A stretch of DNA of 64,000 nucleotides from the NCBI RefSeq assembly GCF_030272615.1, contig NC_081405.1, positions 157,462,954 through 157,526,953 on the forward strand. Reading direction: 5' to 3'. Source of the DNA: Cryptomeria japonica. Lineage: Eukaryota > Streptophyta > Pinopsida > Cupressales > Cupressaceae. Positions 54,683-64,000 of this stretch are shown in pieces (the stretch's first letter is position 1; each line of letters starts with the position of its first letter). Both the position numbers and the translations under genes were made by a program. The notes under the pieces are model-generated. The model saw only the letters and a list, made by a program, of their open reading frames with translations. It was not told the DNA's origin and did no database searches.

Positions 54683-55557
54683 ATGGAGGATTCCAAATTT
54701 AAGGTTGAAAATTTTAACGGCCAGAATTATTAGTTATGGAAAATGCAGATGGAGGATTACCTGTATCAAAAGGATTTGTGGCGGCCATTGGAAGGAAAGG
54801 CAAAGAAAGCGACCACAATGTCAAATGAAGAGTGGGACATTTTAGATAGAAAGGCACTGGGATCCATTCGATTGTGCCTTGCATTGTCTGTAGCATTCAA
54901 TATAACAGAAGCAAAAATGACTGTAGATTTGATGGCGACATTGGCTAGGTTGTATGAGAAACCCTCGGCTTCGAATAAGGTATTTCTTATGAAGCGTCTA
55001 TTTAATTTGAAAATGAGTGAGGAGGATCTATAGCGGAGCACTTAAATGAATTTAATACAATTACCAGTCAATTGTCTTCGGTAAAAATTACTTTTGTAGA
55101 AGAGGTTAGGGCTCTCTTGATTTTATGTTCTTTTCCAGAAAGTTGGAATAGCTTGGTTATGGCTGTAAGTAACTCTGTCTTTGGTAAAAATACTTTGGTA
55201 TTTGATGATATTGTTGGTGTTATTCTAAGTGAGGAAATGCGAAGGAAAAGCACAGGTGAGACTCCAACATCATCGGGTAGTGTTTTGAATGTGGAGAACA
55301 GAGGAAGATCAAAGGAAAGAGGAAAAGGCCCTAGGAATGAGAAGTCACGAGGGAAGTCAAAGAAAGGACGCTCTCAATCTAGAGGAAAGAAAGATTGCTG
55401 GTATTGCGGAAAGCTTGGTCATCTAAAGAAAGACTGTTGGTCTCGGAAAAACAAAGAAGGAGACAAAAATGAAAATGACAGTAAGGAAGCTAATATTGTA
55501 AGTAATACTTTACAAGATGCTTTAATCTTATGTTTGAATAATGTTAATGAGTCCTAG
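54683..55557 (+). pseudogene. gag: Copia-H gag
   Basis: ATG 54683 (MEDSKFKVENFNGQNY) opens the Gag typical of Tork elements; TAG at 54731 replaces the usual Q before LWKMQMEDYL. The capsid helix region SIRLCLALSVAFNI and MATLARLYE follow. A one-base deletion near 55028 shifts the frame. AEHLNEFNTITSQL and the CX2CX4HX4C knuckle CWYCGKLGHLKKDC (about 55399-55440) lie in the second frame. A TAG at 55555 follows where protease should start. Confidence 0.9.
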
Positions 55558-56853
55558 GTAATAGATTCTGGGGCTTCATTTCATGCTACACCCCATAGAA
55601 AATATTTTCTAGATTATGTTCAAGGTGATTTTGGACAGGTATATTTGGGTGATGATGAGCCCTGTCAAATTGTTGGAAAAGGAAAGATAAAGATCAAGTT
55701 GTAGAATGGAAATGACTGGTTTCTGCAGGAGGTAAGACATGTTCCTAATTTAAGAAGAAATTTAATTTATGCAGGGCAACTAGGTAGTGAAGGTTGCATA
55801 GTTACCCTCTCAGACAATATGTGGAAGGTCGCTAAAAGATCATTAGTAATAGCTAAAGGTGCAAAGGTAGGCACATTATATCTATGTACAGGTAACACTT
55901 ACTCTACCCTAGCTGCTACAGATAAAGTTACTGCAAGGACAACAACAATAAATGTTGCAAGAACAGATTCGATAATGTGGCACCATAGGCTTGGGCACAT
56001 GAGTGAGAAAGGGATGAAAATCCTTCACTCCAAAAATCTATTGCTAGGACTAGAGAAGATTGATTTAGAGTTCTGTGAAAACTGTGTTTATGGTAAACAG
56101 AAAAGAGTCAGATTTCTCAAGGTTAGGAAAGAGAAGAAGAGTGAGAAGTTAGAGCTTGTACATTCAGATGTATGGGGACCGGCTCAGGTATCATCTCTTG
56201 GTGGCTCTTGTTATTATGTTATTTTTATTGATGACTCAACCAGAAAAACATGGGTATATTTCCTAAAACAAAAATCAGATGTTTTTGAAACTTTTAAGAA
56301 ATGGAAAGCTTTGGTTGAGAATGAGATAGGAAAAAAGTTGAAGTGTCTCAGATCAGATAATGGAGGTGAGTATTGCAGCAAAGCATTTGAAGATTATTGC
56401 TCCTTAAATGGAATTCAAAAGTAGAAGATAGTTCCAGGAACTCAATAGGAAAACGGTGTGTCAGAGAGAATGAATAGGACTATCATGGAACGTGCGAGGA
56501 GCATGAGATTGCATGCTGGATTGCCCTTACATTTTTGGGCAAATGTTGTACATACTGCTGTCTATTTGATAAATAGAAGACCTTCAACCCCTTTGGATGG
56601 TGGTATTCCAGAGGAGGCATGGATTGGTAAAAAGGTAAATTATTCTTTTCTAAAAACTTTTAGTTGTGAAGCTTTTGTCCTTGTTGATAAAGAAAATAGA
56701 ACAAAGCTTGATACTAAATCTCAGAAATGTACCTTCATTGGATATGGGATAGATGAATATGGCTATCGGTTATGAGATTTTGAAAATAAGAAAATAATTA
56801 GAAGTAGAGATGTTATATTCAATGAGAAGGTCATGTATAAAGAACAGATATAG
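55558..56853 (+). pseudogene. pol: Copia-H protease and integrase
   Basis: Same frame as the knuckle. Protease VIDSGASFHATPHR with DSG at 55564-55572. The integrase zinc-binding part is WHHRLGHMSEKGMKIL...CENCVYGKQKR. The core keeps D (LVHSDVWGP), D (LRSDNGGEY) and E (NGVSERMNRT, 56455-56484). Stops are TAG near 55702, TAG 56422, TAG in the TPQQNG-like block near 56446, and TGA near 56773. No catalytic residue is lost, unlike Copia-D. Confidence 0.92.
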
Positions 56854-58607
56854 GAAAAGAAGCATGAACAGGACAAACAAGAATATGTGGTGTTGGATGA
56901 GATTCTTGAAAATGAAATGCCACAGGTACCTGATGCTCAGCAACAACAGATTGTCCCACAAACTCCTGCAAGTGTTAGACGTTCTACGAGGACAAGTAGA
57001 CCCCTTGAAAGATTTTCTCCTTCTTTGTATTTTATTTTATTAACAGATTCTGGTGAACCAGAAGAATATGAAGAAGCAATGCAGGTAGATGCCAAACAAT
57101 AGTGGGAGCTAGGCATGAAAGAGGAGATGGACTTCTTGATGAAAAATAAGACTTGGGACTTAGTCCCTTTACCTGCAAAAAAAAGAGCCTTGCCTAACAA
57201 ATGGGTTTATCGGCTAAAGAAGGAGGAAAGAGGTTAGAAAAGATATAAGGCCAGATTTGTGGTAAAAGGTTTTGCACAGAAAAAGGGTATAGATTATGAT
57301 GAAATATTTTCTCTAGTTGTAAAATGACTTCAATTAGAACTGTACTTAGTCTTGTGGCTACAGATGATTTACATCTTGAACAATTAGATGTCAAAACAAC
57401 TTTTCTCCATGGAGATTTGGAGGAGGAAATTTACATGTTGCAACCACAGGGATATGAGGTCAAAGGTAAGGAGACCTTGGTGTGCAGGTTGAAGAAAAGT
57501 CTGTATGGCCTAAAGCAAGCACCCCGACAATGGTATTTAAAATTTGATAGTTTCATGGCTGAACACGGTTATCATAGATGTCATTCTGATCATTGTGTAT
57601 ATTTTAAGAGATTTGATAATGGCAGTTATATTATTCTGTTGCTTTATGTTGATGACATGCTTGTTGTTGGGTCTAACATGCAACATATAAATGATCTTAA
57701 ACAGAAATTAGCCAGGTCATTTGCTATGAAGGATTTGGGTGCAGCTAAGAAAATTCTCGGTATGAGGATTACACGGGACAGGAAAAATAGAACCTTGAAT
57801 TTGTCCCAAAGTGAGTATATAAAGAAGGTGTTGAAAAGATTTAACATGCAGGATGCAAAAGCAGTTAGTACACCTTTGGCTAGTCATTTCAAATTGACTA
57901 AGGAGATGTGCCCAATGGCATAGGAAGAGGTTAATAAAATGTCTAACATCCCGTATTCATCAGCTGTTGGCAGTCTGATGTATGCAATGGTATGCACAAG
58001 GCCAGATATTGCACATGCAGTGGGAGCTGTGAGCAGGTTTATGAGTAATCCAGGTATGGAACATTGGAATGTTGTGAAATAGATTCTTCGGTATTTGAAA
58101 GGAACTACTATGAAGGCATTATGCTTCAAAGGATCTAATGCTGCTCTGAGTGGATTTGTTGACTCTGATCTGGCGGGTGATATTGATTCACGGAGGAGTA
58201 CTACAGGGTATGTTTTTACTATAGGTGGAACTGCAGTCAGTTGGATTTCTAGGCTGCAAAAGGTTGTTGCACTTTCAACCACTGAAGCTGAGTATGTTGC
58301 TGCTACAGAAGCCAGCAAGGAGATGATTTGGTTGCAATGTTTTCTGGAGGAATTGGGTCAGATACAAGAGGATAGCCCATTGTATATTGATAGCCAAAGT
58401 GCCATTCATCTTGCGAAGAACTCTGCTTTTCATTCAAGGACAAAGCACATTCAGCTCAGGTACCACTTCATCTGGACTGTTTTGGAGGAGGGTCAGTTAC
58501 AGCTCGAGAAGATTCACACAAGTGAGAATCCTACCAATATGTTCACGAAGGCAATTCCACAGGAGAAGCTGATTTTTTCATCAGTTTTTGTTGGTCTTCT
58601 TGATTGA
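56854..58607 (+). pseudogene. pol: Copia-H reverse transcriptase and RNase H
   Basis: An acidic/Q-rich linker with RRSTRTSRP leads to WELGMKEEMDFLMKNKTWDL and VKGFAQKKGIDYDE. A one-base loss near 57325 shifts the frame. Then come QLDVKTTFLHGDLEEEIYM, SLYGLKQAPRQWY and YVDD (near 57647-57658). RNase H has SAVGSLMYAMVCTRPDI, DSDLAGDIDSRRSTTGY, TEAEYVA and YIDSQSAIHLAKN. It ends FVGLLD-TGA at 58605. Stops are TAG near 57100, 57236, 57920 and 58080. Confidence 0.92.
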
Positions 58608-58692
58608 TAATTGTGGAATTTATACCAGTCGAGTCCTAGTGTTTTATCCAACGGATGTTGCATGTACAGTGGTGTCATGTAGTATCAGTCTC

Positions 58693-59164
58693 CAAGTGGG
58701 AGATTGTTGAAATGTGGTGACTAATCAGCAAAGTACTGTACACTCAACACGTATCCTCGCCAAGGTCTGGGCTGGGCCGGGCCCTGGGTAGGGGTTCAGG
58801 GGCGGTAGCCCTCGATAAAAGCAGGGGTTCGGGGGCGAGAGCCCCCGAGAAAATTTTTTTTGGGTATTTTTTTGATGAAAACCGACATTGTAATAAAACC
58901 CTAAAAAGGCCAACTTTGTTTTTGCCCTAAAAATGCATGTTATAAGCGGTTGGGATGCTTAAGGCATTGTAATGTTGATGTACTATTTTTGCTGGATAAT
59001 AAGAAAGATTGGACGACTATGTATGGTGGACGTAACCCATTCTGGGTGAACCACGTTAAATCTCTGTGTTATCTATGTCCTGTTTTATTTCTTTATCTTT
59101 TGTATTTAAATCTGCATATAATTGTTAGTTCATATTTGCTTTGGATCTGCTTGAAACCCTAACA
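58693..59164 (+). repeat. 3' LTR of Copia-H with polypurine tract
   Basis: The purine tract CAAGTGGGAGAT precedes TGTTGAAATG at 58705. This 460-bp copy has an extra ~33 bp: the GGGGTTC-GGGGGCG-AGCCCCCGA hairpin element is present twice (58795-58850) against once in the 5' LTR. Confidence 0.93.
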
Positions 59165-59169
59165 CAAAC

Positions 59170-60498
59170 ATCAGTGAAGAGGATGAGGATAAGGTTGTTT
59201 TAGCCCTCCAAGATGAAGAACAAGTAGTTGTTCCTATTCTTCCTACTAGCTGGGTACAATAAATGACTCATTTCTTGCTGACCGGTGAGTGTCCTCATGG
59301 ATTGAGTAAGTCAAGAATAAGATATTATAGAATTCAGTCCATTCCCTATGTACTCTTGAATGGTTTTCTATTTAGAAAGAATTTTCATGGTGTATTATTG
59401 AGGTGCATAGATGTTGATTAGGTTGATAAGGTATTGCACGAGTTTCATGAAGGATCAATAGGAGGACACTTTTTAGCAAGAGCTATAGCTCTGAAAGTTT
59501 TGAAAGGAGGCTATTATTGGCCTAATTTGTTTAGAGATGCACATTCCTAGGTTAGAAAGTGTAAAGAATTTGCCATGTTTGTAGGAAAAGAGAGGTTGGC
59601 AGCGCTGCCATTGCAGCTTATTCAGGTAGAACAACCCTTTATGAAGTGGGGTTTGGATTTCATTAGAGTCATAAATCCACCTTCAAGTGCTGGCCACAAG
59701 TGGGTGCTCACAACCACTGATTATTTTACTAAGTGGACTGAGGTTGTAGCACTAAAGGAAGCAAACGAGACAGTTGTTTTGATCTTTTATGATGAGTTGA
59801 TAACTAGATTTGGTGTCCCTAAATCTATAGTTTCAGATAATGCTCTTGCTTTTGTAGGGAGTCGAATATCTGATTGGGTAGTAAAGAATGGTGTTTATCT
59901 CAACATCTCATCTAACTATTACCCTCAGGGAAATGGACAAGCTGAGTCCACAAATAAGAATTTGCTCAGAATCATCAAAAGGACCATGGAAGGAAATCAG
60001 CGAGCTTGGCATACCAAGCTCAAATCGGCCTTATGGGCTGATAGAATCACACCAAAGAGGTCCACTGGAATGTCTCCATACATGCTTGTGTATGGGAAAG
60101 AAGCAAGGTTGTCTATTTCACTTGAGTTTCCAGCCCTTGATCTATCTAACCAGTTGAATATGTTTGAAGAAGAGCCCATGACAACAAGATTGGCTCAGTT
60201 GATTGAGCTAGAGGAAGTTAGAAATGAGGCAATGAGGCAAATTGAGTATCACCAAACTCAAATGAAAAGATCTTTTGATAAGAGGGCTTCTCTTAGAGTG
60301 TTCAAGGAAGGTGACATTGTCCTGAAATGGGATGAATTCAAGAGCAGCTCAAGCAAGCATACAAAGTTTAATGCTTTTTGGAATGGGCCTTATATGATTT
60401 TTGAGTGCAAGTAGGACAATGCCTTCTAGCTGTCTAAGTTGGATGGTGAAGTTGAACCAATCCCAGTCAATGGGATTCACCTCAAGCATTGCTTTTGA
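59170..60498 (+). pseudogene. pol: Gypsy-F integrase
   Basis: The frame resumes at 59170 after Copia-H. The zinc-binding part reads HEFHEGSIGGHFLARAI...KCKEFAMF, with the second cysteine of CxxC replaced by F. The core has MKWGLDFIRVI, SIVSDNALAF and NGQAESTNK, all three acidic residues intact. The C-terminal part has FKEGDIVLKW and FNAFWNGPYMI, no chromodomain. Stops are TAA near 59261, TAG near 59419, TAG near 59548, TAG 60412-60414 and TAG near 60427; the natural end is TGA 60496-60498. Confidence 0.92.
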
Positions 60499-61022
60499 GG
60501 TATGCCTAAAATTTGTACATATTTCAGTTTTTCCAGTCATAATAAGTGCTTTGCACAATAGGCCAGTTTGTAGTTCTGTTTTCCCTAAGTGCCTAGTGCA
60601 CAGTTTTGAAGCAATAATAAGAGTCATACTGTTGCAATCCATCGAAGCTATAAAAGAGAGTATCCATTATATGAAACAAAGAATATGTTTATCCCCTGTC
60701 ACACACAAAAGACATCTCCCTCATATAGCTGCAATAAATTGTTGCAGTGTTTCAGAAGTGTTTTGTTGTTTTGTCCTGTCCTAATCTATCAATACACATG
60801 CCTAATTCATGACAGTAAGGTGTTAAGCTCACTGCCATAAACCACACACCTGTACTCAATAGATTAGGATAGGTTTTTGAGGGAAAAAAGAGTTTTTGCA
60901 GTCATGTGTGATGTGTTGTTTTAGTTTTCTATCAAGTTTCAGTGACTCTGTGCCCAATGGATAGAGTTAGGCAGCTGGTCAAGATGTTTAGCAAACAAAC
61001 ATATAGCAGATGTCGCCAAAAA
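60499..61022 (+). other. Gypsy-F 3' untranslated internal region
   Basis: Non-coding DNA between integrase and the 3' LTR. GAGGGAAAAAAGAG at about 60879-60892 is the best purine tract but lies 130 bp from the LTR; the bases just before the LTR (GTCGCCAAAAA) are not purine-rich, so the functional tract has decayed or is unusual. Confidence 0.5.
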
Positions 61023-63978
61023 TGTTACCTATTTTCGCTACTAGCTCGATCAGGTAGAGCTGTGATATTTTACACATGAGCAAGAAGGTGCATTTTTTAT
61101 TCTGCTAAATTGCATTCATGATTATTTGAAAAGAAAGACAAAAGATTGCAATATCATTTTCATGGCAGAAATTTGCAGGAGATATCAAATCAATATGCCT
61201 CAGAAGGAGAAACAAGTGCTAAGTATGAAAAGAATACATGTTTTTGTTTATTTTGTTTGCTTCATGTGCAGACACAGGGAAAATAACTTTTTGTTCATTG
61301 AATTATAGCATGTGGGGTAAAATGTGGCTCCCACGAGGATTGAGCCCAGCATGTTGATGGAGATGGGTGTTTCTTTGCCTTTTTTTTTGAATTTTTGCCT
61401 TATCGGCAAGACCTACCTCGATCGACAAGATGACCCGATGAGTAGTGTGGAGCGTGAAATGTTGTCATTGGTTAAAGGGAGTGGTTTCATGGTATCCTGA
61501 TGACCCAATGGAAAGGCCTAGGCGTAGACCATTTATCCCACATTGGCCGCGCAAAAGAAATTTATTGCATTTATATGCAAGGCCGCATATATCCTTAGTG
61601 TTAAAGCTTAAGGGCTTTTGGCAAGTTGCAGCTCAGCATTGGTGGGCCCCCCCGCATGCGCGCGCATCTCAAAGCGGCCAAATTTTTGCAGTAAAAGGGC
61701 AAATTAACAGGCAAGCATGTTGCAAAGGATCTGACGGCCATCGCTATACTGCTATGCGAAAGTGCTCGACTGTTAATCTCCATGACTTAGCGATTGATGA
61801 GGTGGCACCCAGATGGTGGCCAGCTGGATGTGCAATCAAAAGAGTGACCTATCGAGTAGACCTTGGTCACGATGAATCTCTAAATGGATTCACCAAAGGC
61901 ATCTGTTTCATCGAAAGAAGAGGTATTGATGAAATTGCAGTTTCAATGAGACATGAAAATTGTTTGCCGAGGGAGGAAGTTTGGCTAAAAGACTGGTGCC
62001 GAACAAACCAAAGTGAAATGGTGGTTCTGGTGGTGGATGAAGTGGGTGATGACCTGGCAGACGGGTGGTGCCTAGATGGTGGCCAATTGGATGTGCAGTC
62101 AAACCAAAGAGTGACTTATTGAACAGATCTTGGCATCGATGGATCTCTAAATAGATTCACCAAAGGCATCGGTTTCATCGAAATAAAGGTATCGATGAAA
62201 CTGCAGTTTCAATGAGACATGAAAGTTGTTCATCGAGGGAGTAGTTTTGCCGAAAAAATGATATCCAACAGAACCACTAGCAACATGGCGGTCCAGGTGG
62301 ATCCGCGAGCAGGCCGTAGGCTGACATGTGGCAGACTCAATAGACAGGTGGTGCCTAGGCGGATCTCATGAGTGAACCAGGGGGTGCCACTTGGTGACAC
62401 GTGACAGAGGGGAGCAGATCAGTTGGGGTTAACGGGCATGCAGATCAAGAAAGATTAACAGTGATGCAAGAGATCTAACGGTGGCTATAGAAAGAAGCTC
62501 GTGATTTATCTCCGTGACTTGGCGACAAAGCACGTGCGGAAAAGGTGAGCGGCTCAGGTGCTAAGGATCGAGCAGTTTGAAGGTAGATCAACGGTCGTTG
62601 CTATATCGCAAGATGAAGATGCTTGATAGTTATCCCTTGCGACATAGCGACTAGCAACGTGGCAGGTTGAGATGGCAGACAAGGTGGACCCGTGAGCAAA
62701 CCAGTGGTGACACCGTGGCATAAAAGAGAGCCGCTCAAAGAGGCTTAAGGTCGAGCAGTTTAAGAGAGATCAATGGTGATCAAGAATGATCTGACAACTT
62801 TCGCTAAGGTGCAAGGAGAAGTTGCATGCCCAGTTATCGTTGCAACATAGCGACTTATGACGTGGCGGTTAAGGTAGCGCCCAGTTGGATCCAAAGGCGA
62901 ATCAGGATGTGCCGCGTGGTGGAGCGCGGAAATTTGTCATTGGTCATTGGAAGTCAGTGTTTGGAGCGCACCATCGGCTATTAGTACAACATGTTTAGGA
63001 GCTACTCCGAAGATCCGATGGAACAACACACTATTAGGAGAGCACCATCGGATATTGGCGGGAGTGTTTTGATGCTACGTCGATAACCCGATAAGAAGGT
63101 GTGCGAGTTGTAAACCATCTGTAGATGAGTGATTTAGTCCAAGTGAACTTAGCGCGAAATGATGAGAAGTTAGCAATTTTGGAGGAGTTTTTCTTTCAGT
63201 TAGAGTCCTGATTTGGTGGAGAAATGACAACACATATTTTTGGGAGCCAAAATTCATTTTTGATTTTTGAAAAGCTTACTTGTATAAGGGACTTTTTGTC
63301 ATAGAGTTCTCTAGTTCTGGAGTTTTTGAGATTGTGTAGTAGAAGATACTCATGCTCCTGTAACTCATTTCTTATGAGTTTTTGAGATTTGTAATGCAGA
63401 TACCTCCTATTGATCAATGAAGAAATCCATTTTCCTTCTCAGATTTGTGTTGTTCAAGCATTGTGTGTGAGTTCTTAGAGTGAATTTTTGTGATTTTTAT
63501 AGAATCCTTCTTTTCATCTTATTGCCTCGGTGTTATGATCATATGCAACATGTTATAGTGCAGGTCAGTGAATGTGTTGTTATATTTAATGTTTGAAGTT
63601 GTGAAAATATCAGTGTTTTCCTCCTGCAAACATATAAATGTTTAAACCTTTCATATGAATCATTTTTGCAAGCATGCATATTTGAGTTGTGAGATTACAA
63701 AGCTTCATCATCTGAGTATTTTGTGAGGTTTGTAAGCATTTGCAAGTCAGTTTCAGTCATTGGTGGATCACCTTTTTATCTATAGTTTCATTTTATGCAT
63801 ATCCTTCTTCCCTTTTCTAAGAATTTCAAGTTAGTATTAGGTGATCAAATAGGAAGTCGACCTATAATCTGGAGGTCTGCTCTCATAATAGGATACCCAT
63901 AGCCTGAGAGTAGTCCAATGTGTCACTAGATTGCAGGAATTTCAAGCTTGCATTGGGTGCAAATCCAAGAGACAACAA
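61023..63978 (+). repeat. 3' LTR of Gypsy-F
   Basis: 2956 bp, pairing with 42691-45679 and sharing its internal duplications (GTGCAATCAA/GTGCAGTCAA near 61830 and 62095). It lacks several short segments present in the 5' copy. It ends ACAACA followed by ATTAT. Confidence 0.93.
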
Positions 63979-64000
63979 TTATAGAAGCACATGTAATGGA
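63979..64000 (-). other. Right target duplication of Gypsy-F and resumption of Copia-C
   Basis: ATTAT (63979-63983) repeats 42686-42690; the last 17 bases should belong to Copia-C RT, too short to identify on their own. Confidence 0.7.

Larger units (their letters stand above)
54195..59164 (+). mobile_element. Copia-H: ~5-kb Tork/Tnt1-like Copia element
   Basis: Target duplication CAAAC at 54190-54194 and 59165-59169; LTRs 54195-54622 and 58705-59164. The order is PBS, gag with CCHC knuckle, protease, integrase, RT, RNase H, purine tract, LTR. The 4970-bp size and compact layout fit the Tork/Tnt1 type. All catalytic motifs survive, but more than ten stops and two frameshifts break the polyprotein. 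Excision restores the Gypsy-F frame (AAC | ATC). Confidence 0.95.
42691..63978 (+). mobile_element. Gypsy-F: Gypsy element with ~3-kb LTRs and PR-aRNaseH-RT order, split by two insertions
   Basis: LTRs 42691-45679 and 61023-63978 begin TGTTACC and end ACAACA, with the ATTAT duplication. Removing the solo LTR G and Copia-H leaves about 12.7 kb. The order is LTR, PBS, gag, protease, archaeal-type RNase H, RT, native RNase H, integrase, LTR. The LTRs differ much more than those of Gypsy-E (substitutions in most lines and several indels), so it is considerably older. Many stops make it inactive. Confidence 0.92.
14980..64000 (-). mobile_element. Copia-C: outermost, oldest Copia element hosting the nest (split, runs off the right edge)
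   Basis: Read on the minus strand, its 3' LTR is split into 41942-41734 and 15648-14980 by Copia-D. Upstream of the LTR lies a polypurine tract (complement of 41943-41956) and a degenerate RNase H/RT region to 42690. Gypsy-F interrupts it there, and the 17 bases after 63983 resume it. The LTR ends are TGTTAGGA and TCCTTACA, a 7-of-8 inverted match. Coding is riddled with stops, in line with its being the oldest layer. Its 5' LTR, gag and integrase must lie right of the window. Confidence 0.65.

Noticed and set aside
61445-62122. 225-residue ORF in the Gypsy-F 3' LTR
   Set aside because: The matching 5' LTR segment is not open in the same way, and the sequence has no family features; it is an LTR frame open by chance.

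Overview
The window is intergenic DNA from a large, repeat-rich plant genome. A gymnosperm or conifer seems likely, judged from the very long Tat-type Gypsy element, ~3-kb LTRs, deep nesting and many old degenerate copies, but nothing in the sequence proves it. I see no host gene, rRNA, tRNA or CRISPR array. Almost everything readable belongs to LTR retrotransposons, named here Copia-A to Copia-H in order of appearance.

Layout. (1) 1-7072: Copia-A, a SIRE/Maximus-like element with a gag-like region but an unknown coding region where pol should be. (2) 7073-14979: AT-rich, LTR-like and relic DNA, including Gypsy-B (10174 to about 13670) with G-patch and zinc-knuckle relics, a 54-bp minisatellite and a 124-bp CT tract. 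(3) 14980 to the right edge: one nested nest. The oldest host is Copia-C (minus strand; 3' LTR begins at 14980, RT/RNase H remnant at 41957-42690, resuming after 63983). Copia-D (minus, 15649-41728, target duplication TCTAA) lies in its LTR. Gypsy-E (plus, 21110-39634, duplication ACTCT) lies in the gag of Copia-D. Gypsy-F (plus, 42691-63978, duplication ATTAT) lies in the RT/RNase H of Copia-C. A solo LTR, G (50312-53958, duplication AAAAA), and Copia-H (plus, 54195-59164, duplication CAAAC) lie in the RNase H and the RNase H-integrase junction of Gypsy-F. Computationally removing E, G or H plus one target duplication restores the host reading frame at each junction.

The most unusual part is Gypsy-E, 18.5 kb, with two 1467-bp LTRs differing at about a dozen positions by eye. 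It encodes gag, protease with a G-patch, RT, RNase H, a second archaeal-type RNase H and integrase. On the opposite strand, between pol and the 3' LTR, lies a decayed plant-mobile-domain (PMD) gene that appears to have its own TATA box, a 25-codon first exon and a 1042-bp intron. Three arrays of an 8-bp core, TAGCGCRT, spaced mostly 21 bp apart with unrelated spacers, sit twice in the sense leader and once, in the antisense-gene orientation, inside that intron. Gypsy-F is also unusual: an archaeal-type RNase H lies between protease and RT. All coding regions carry stops or frameshifts, so no element here looks autonomous today.
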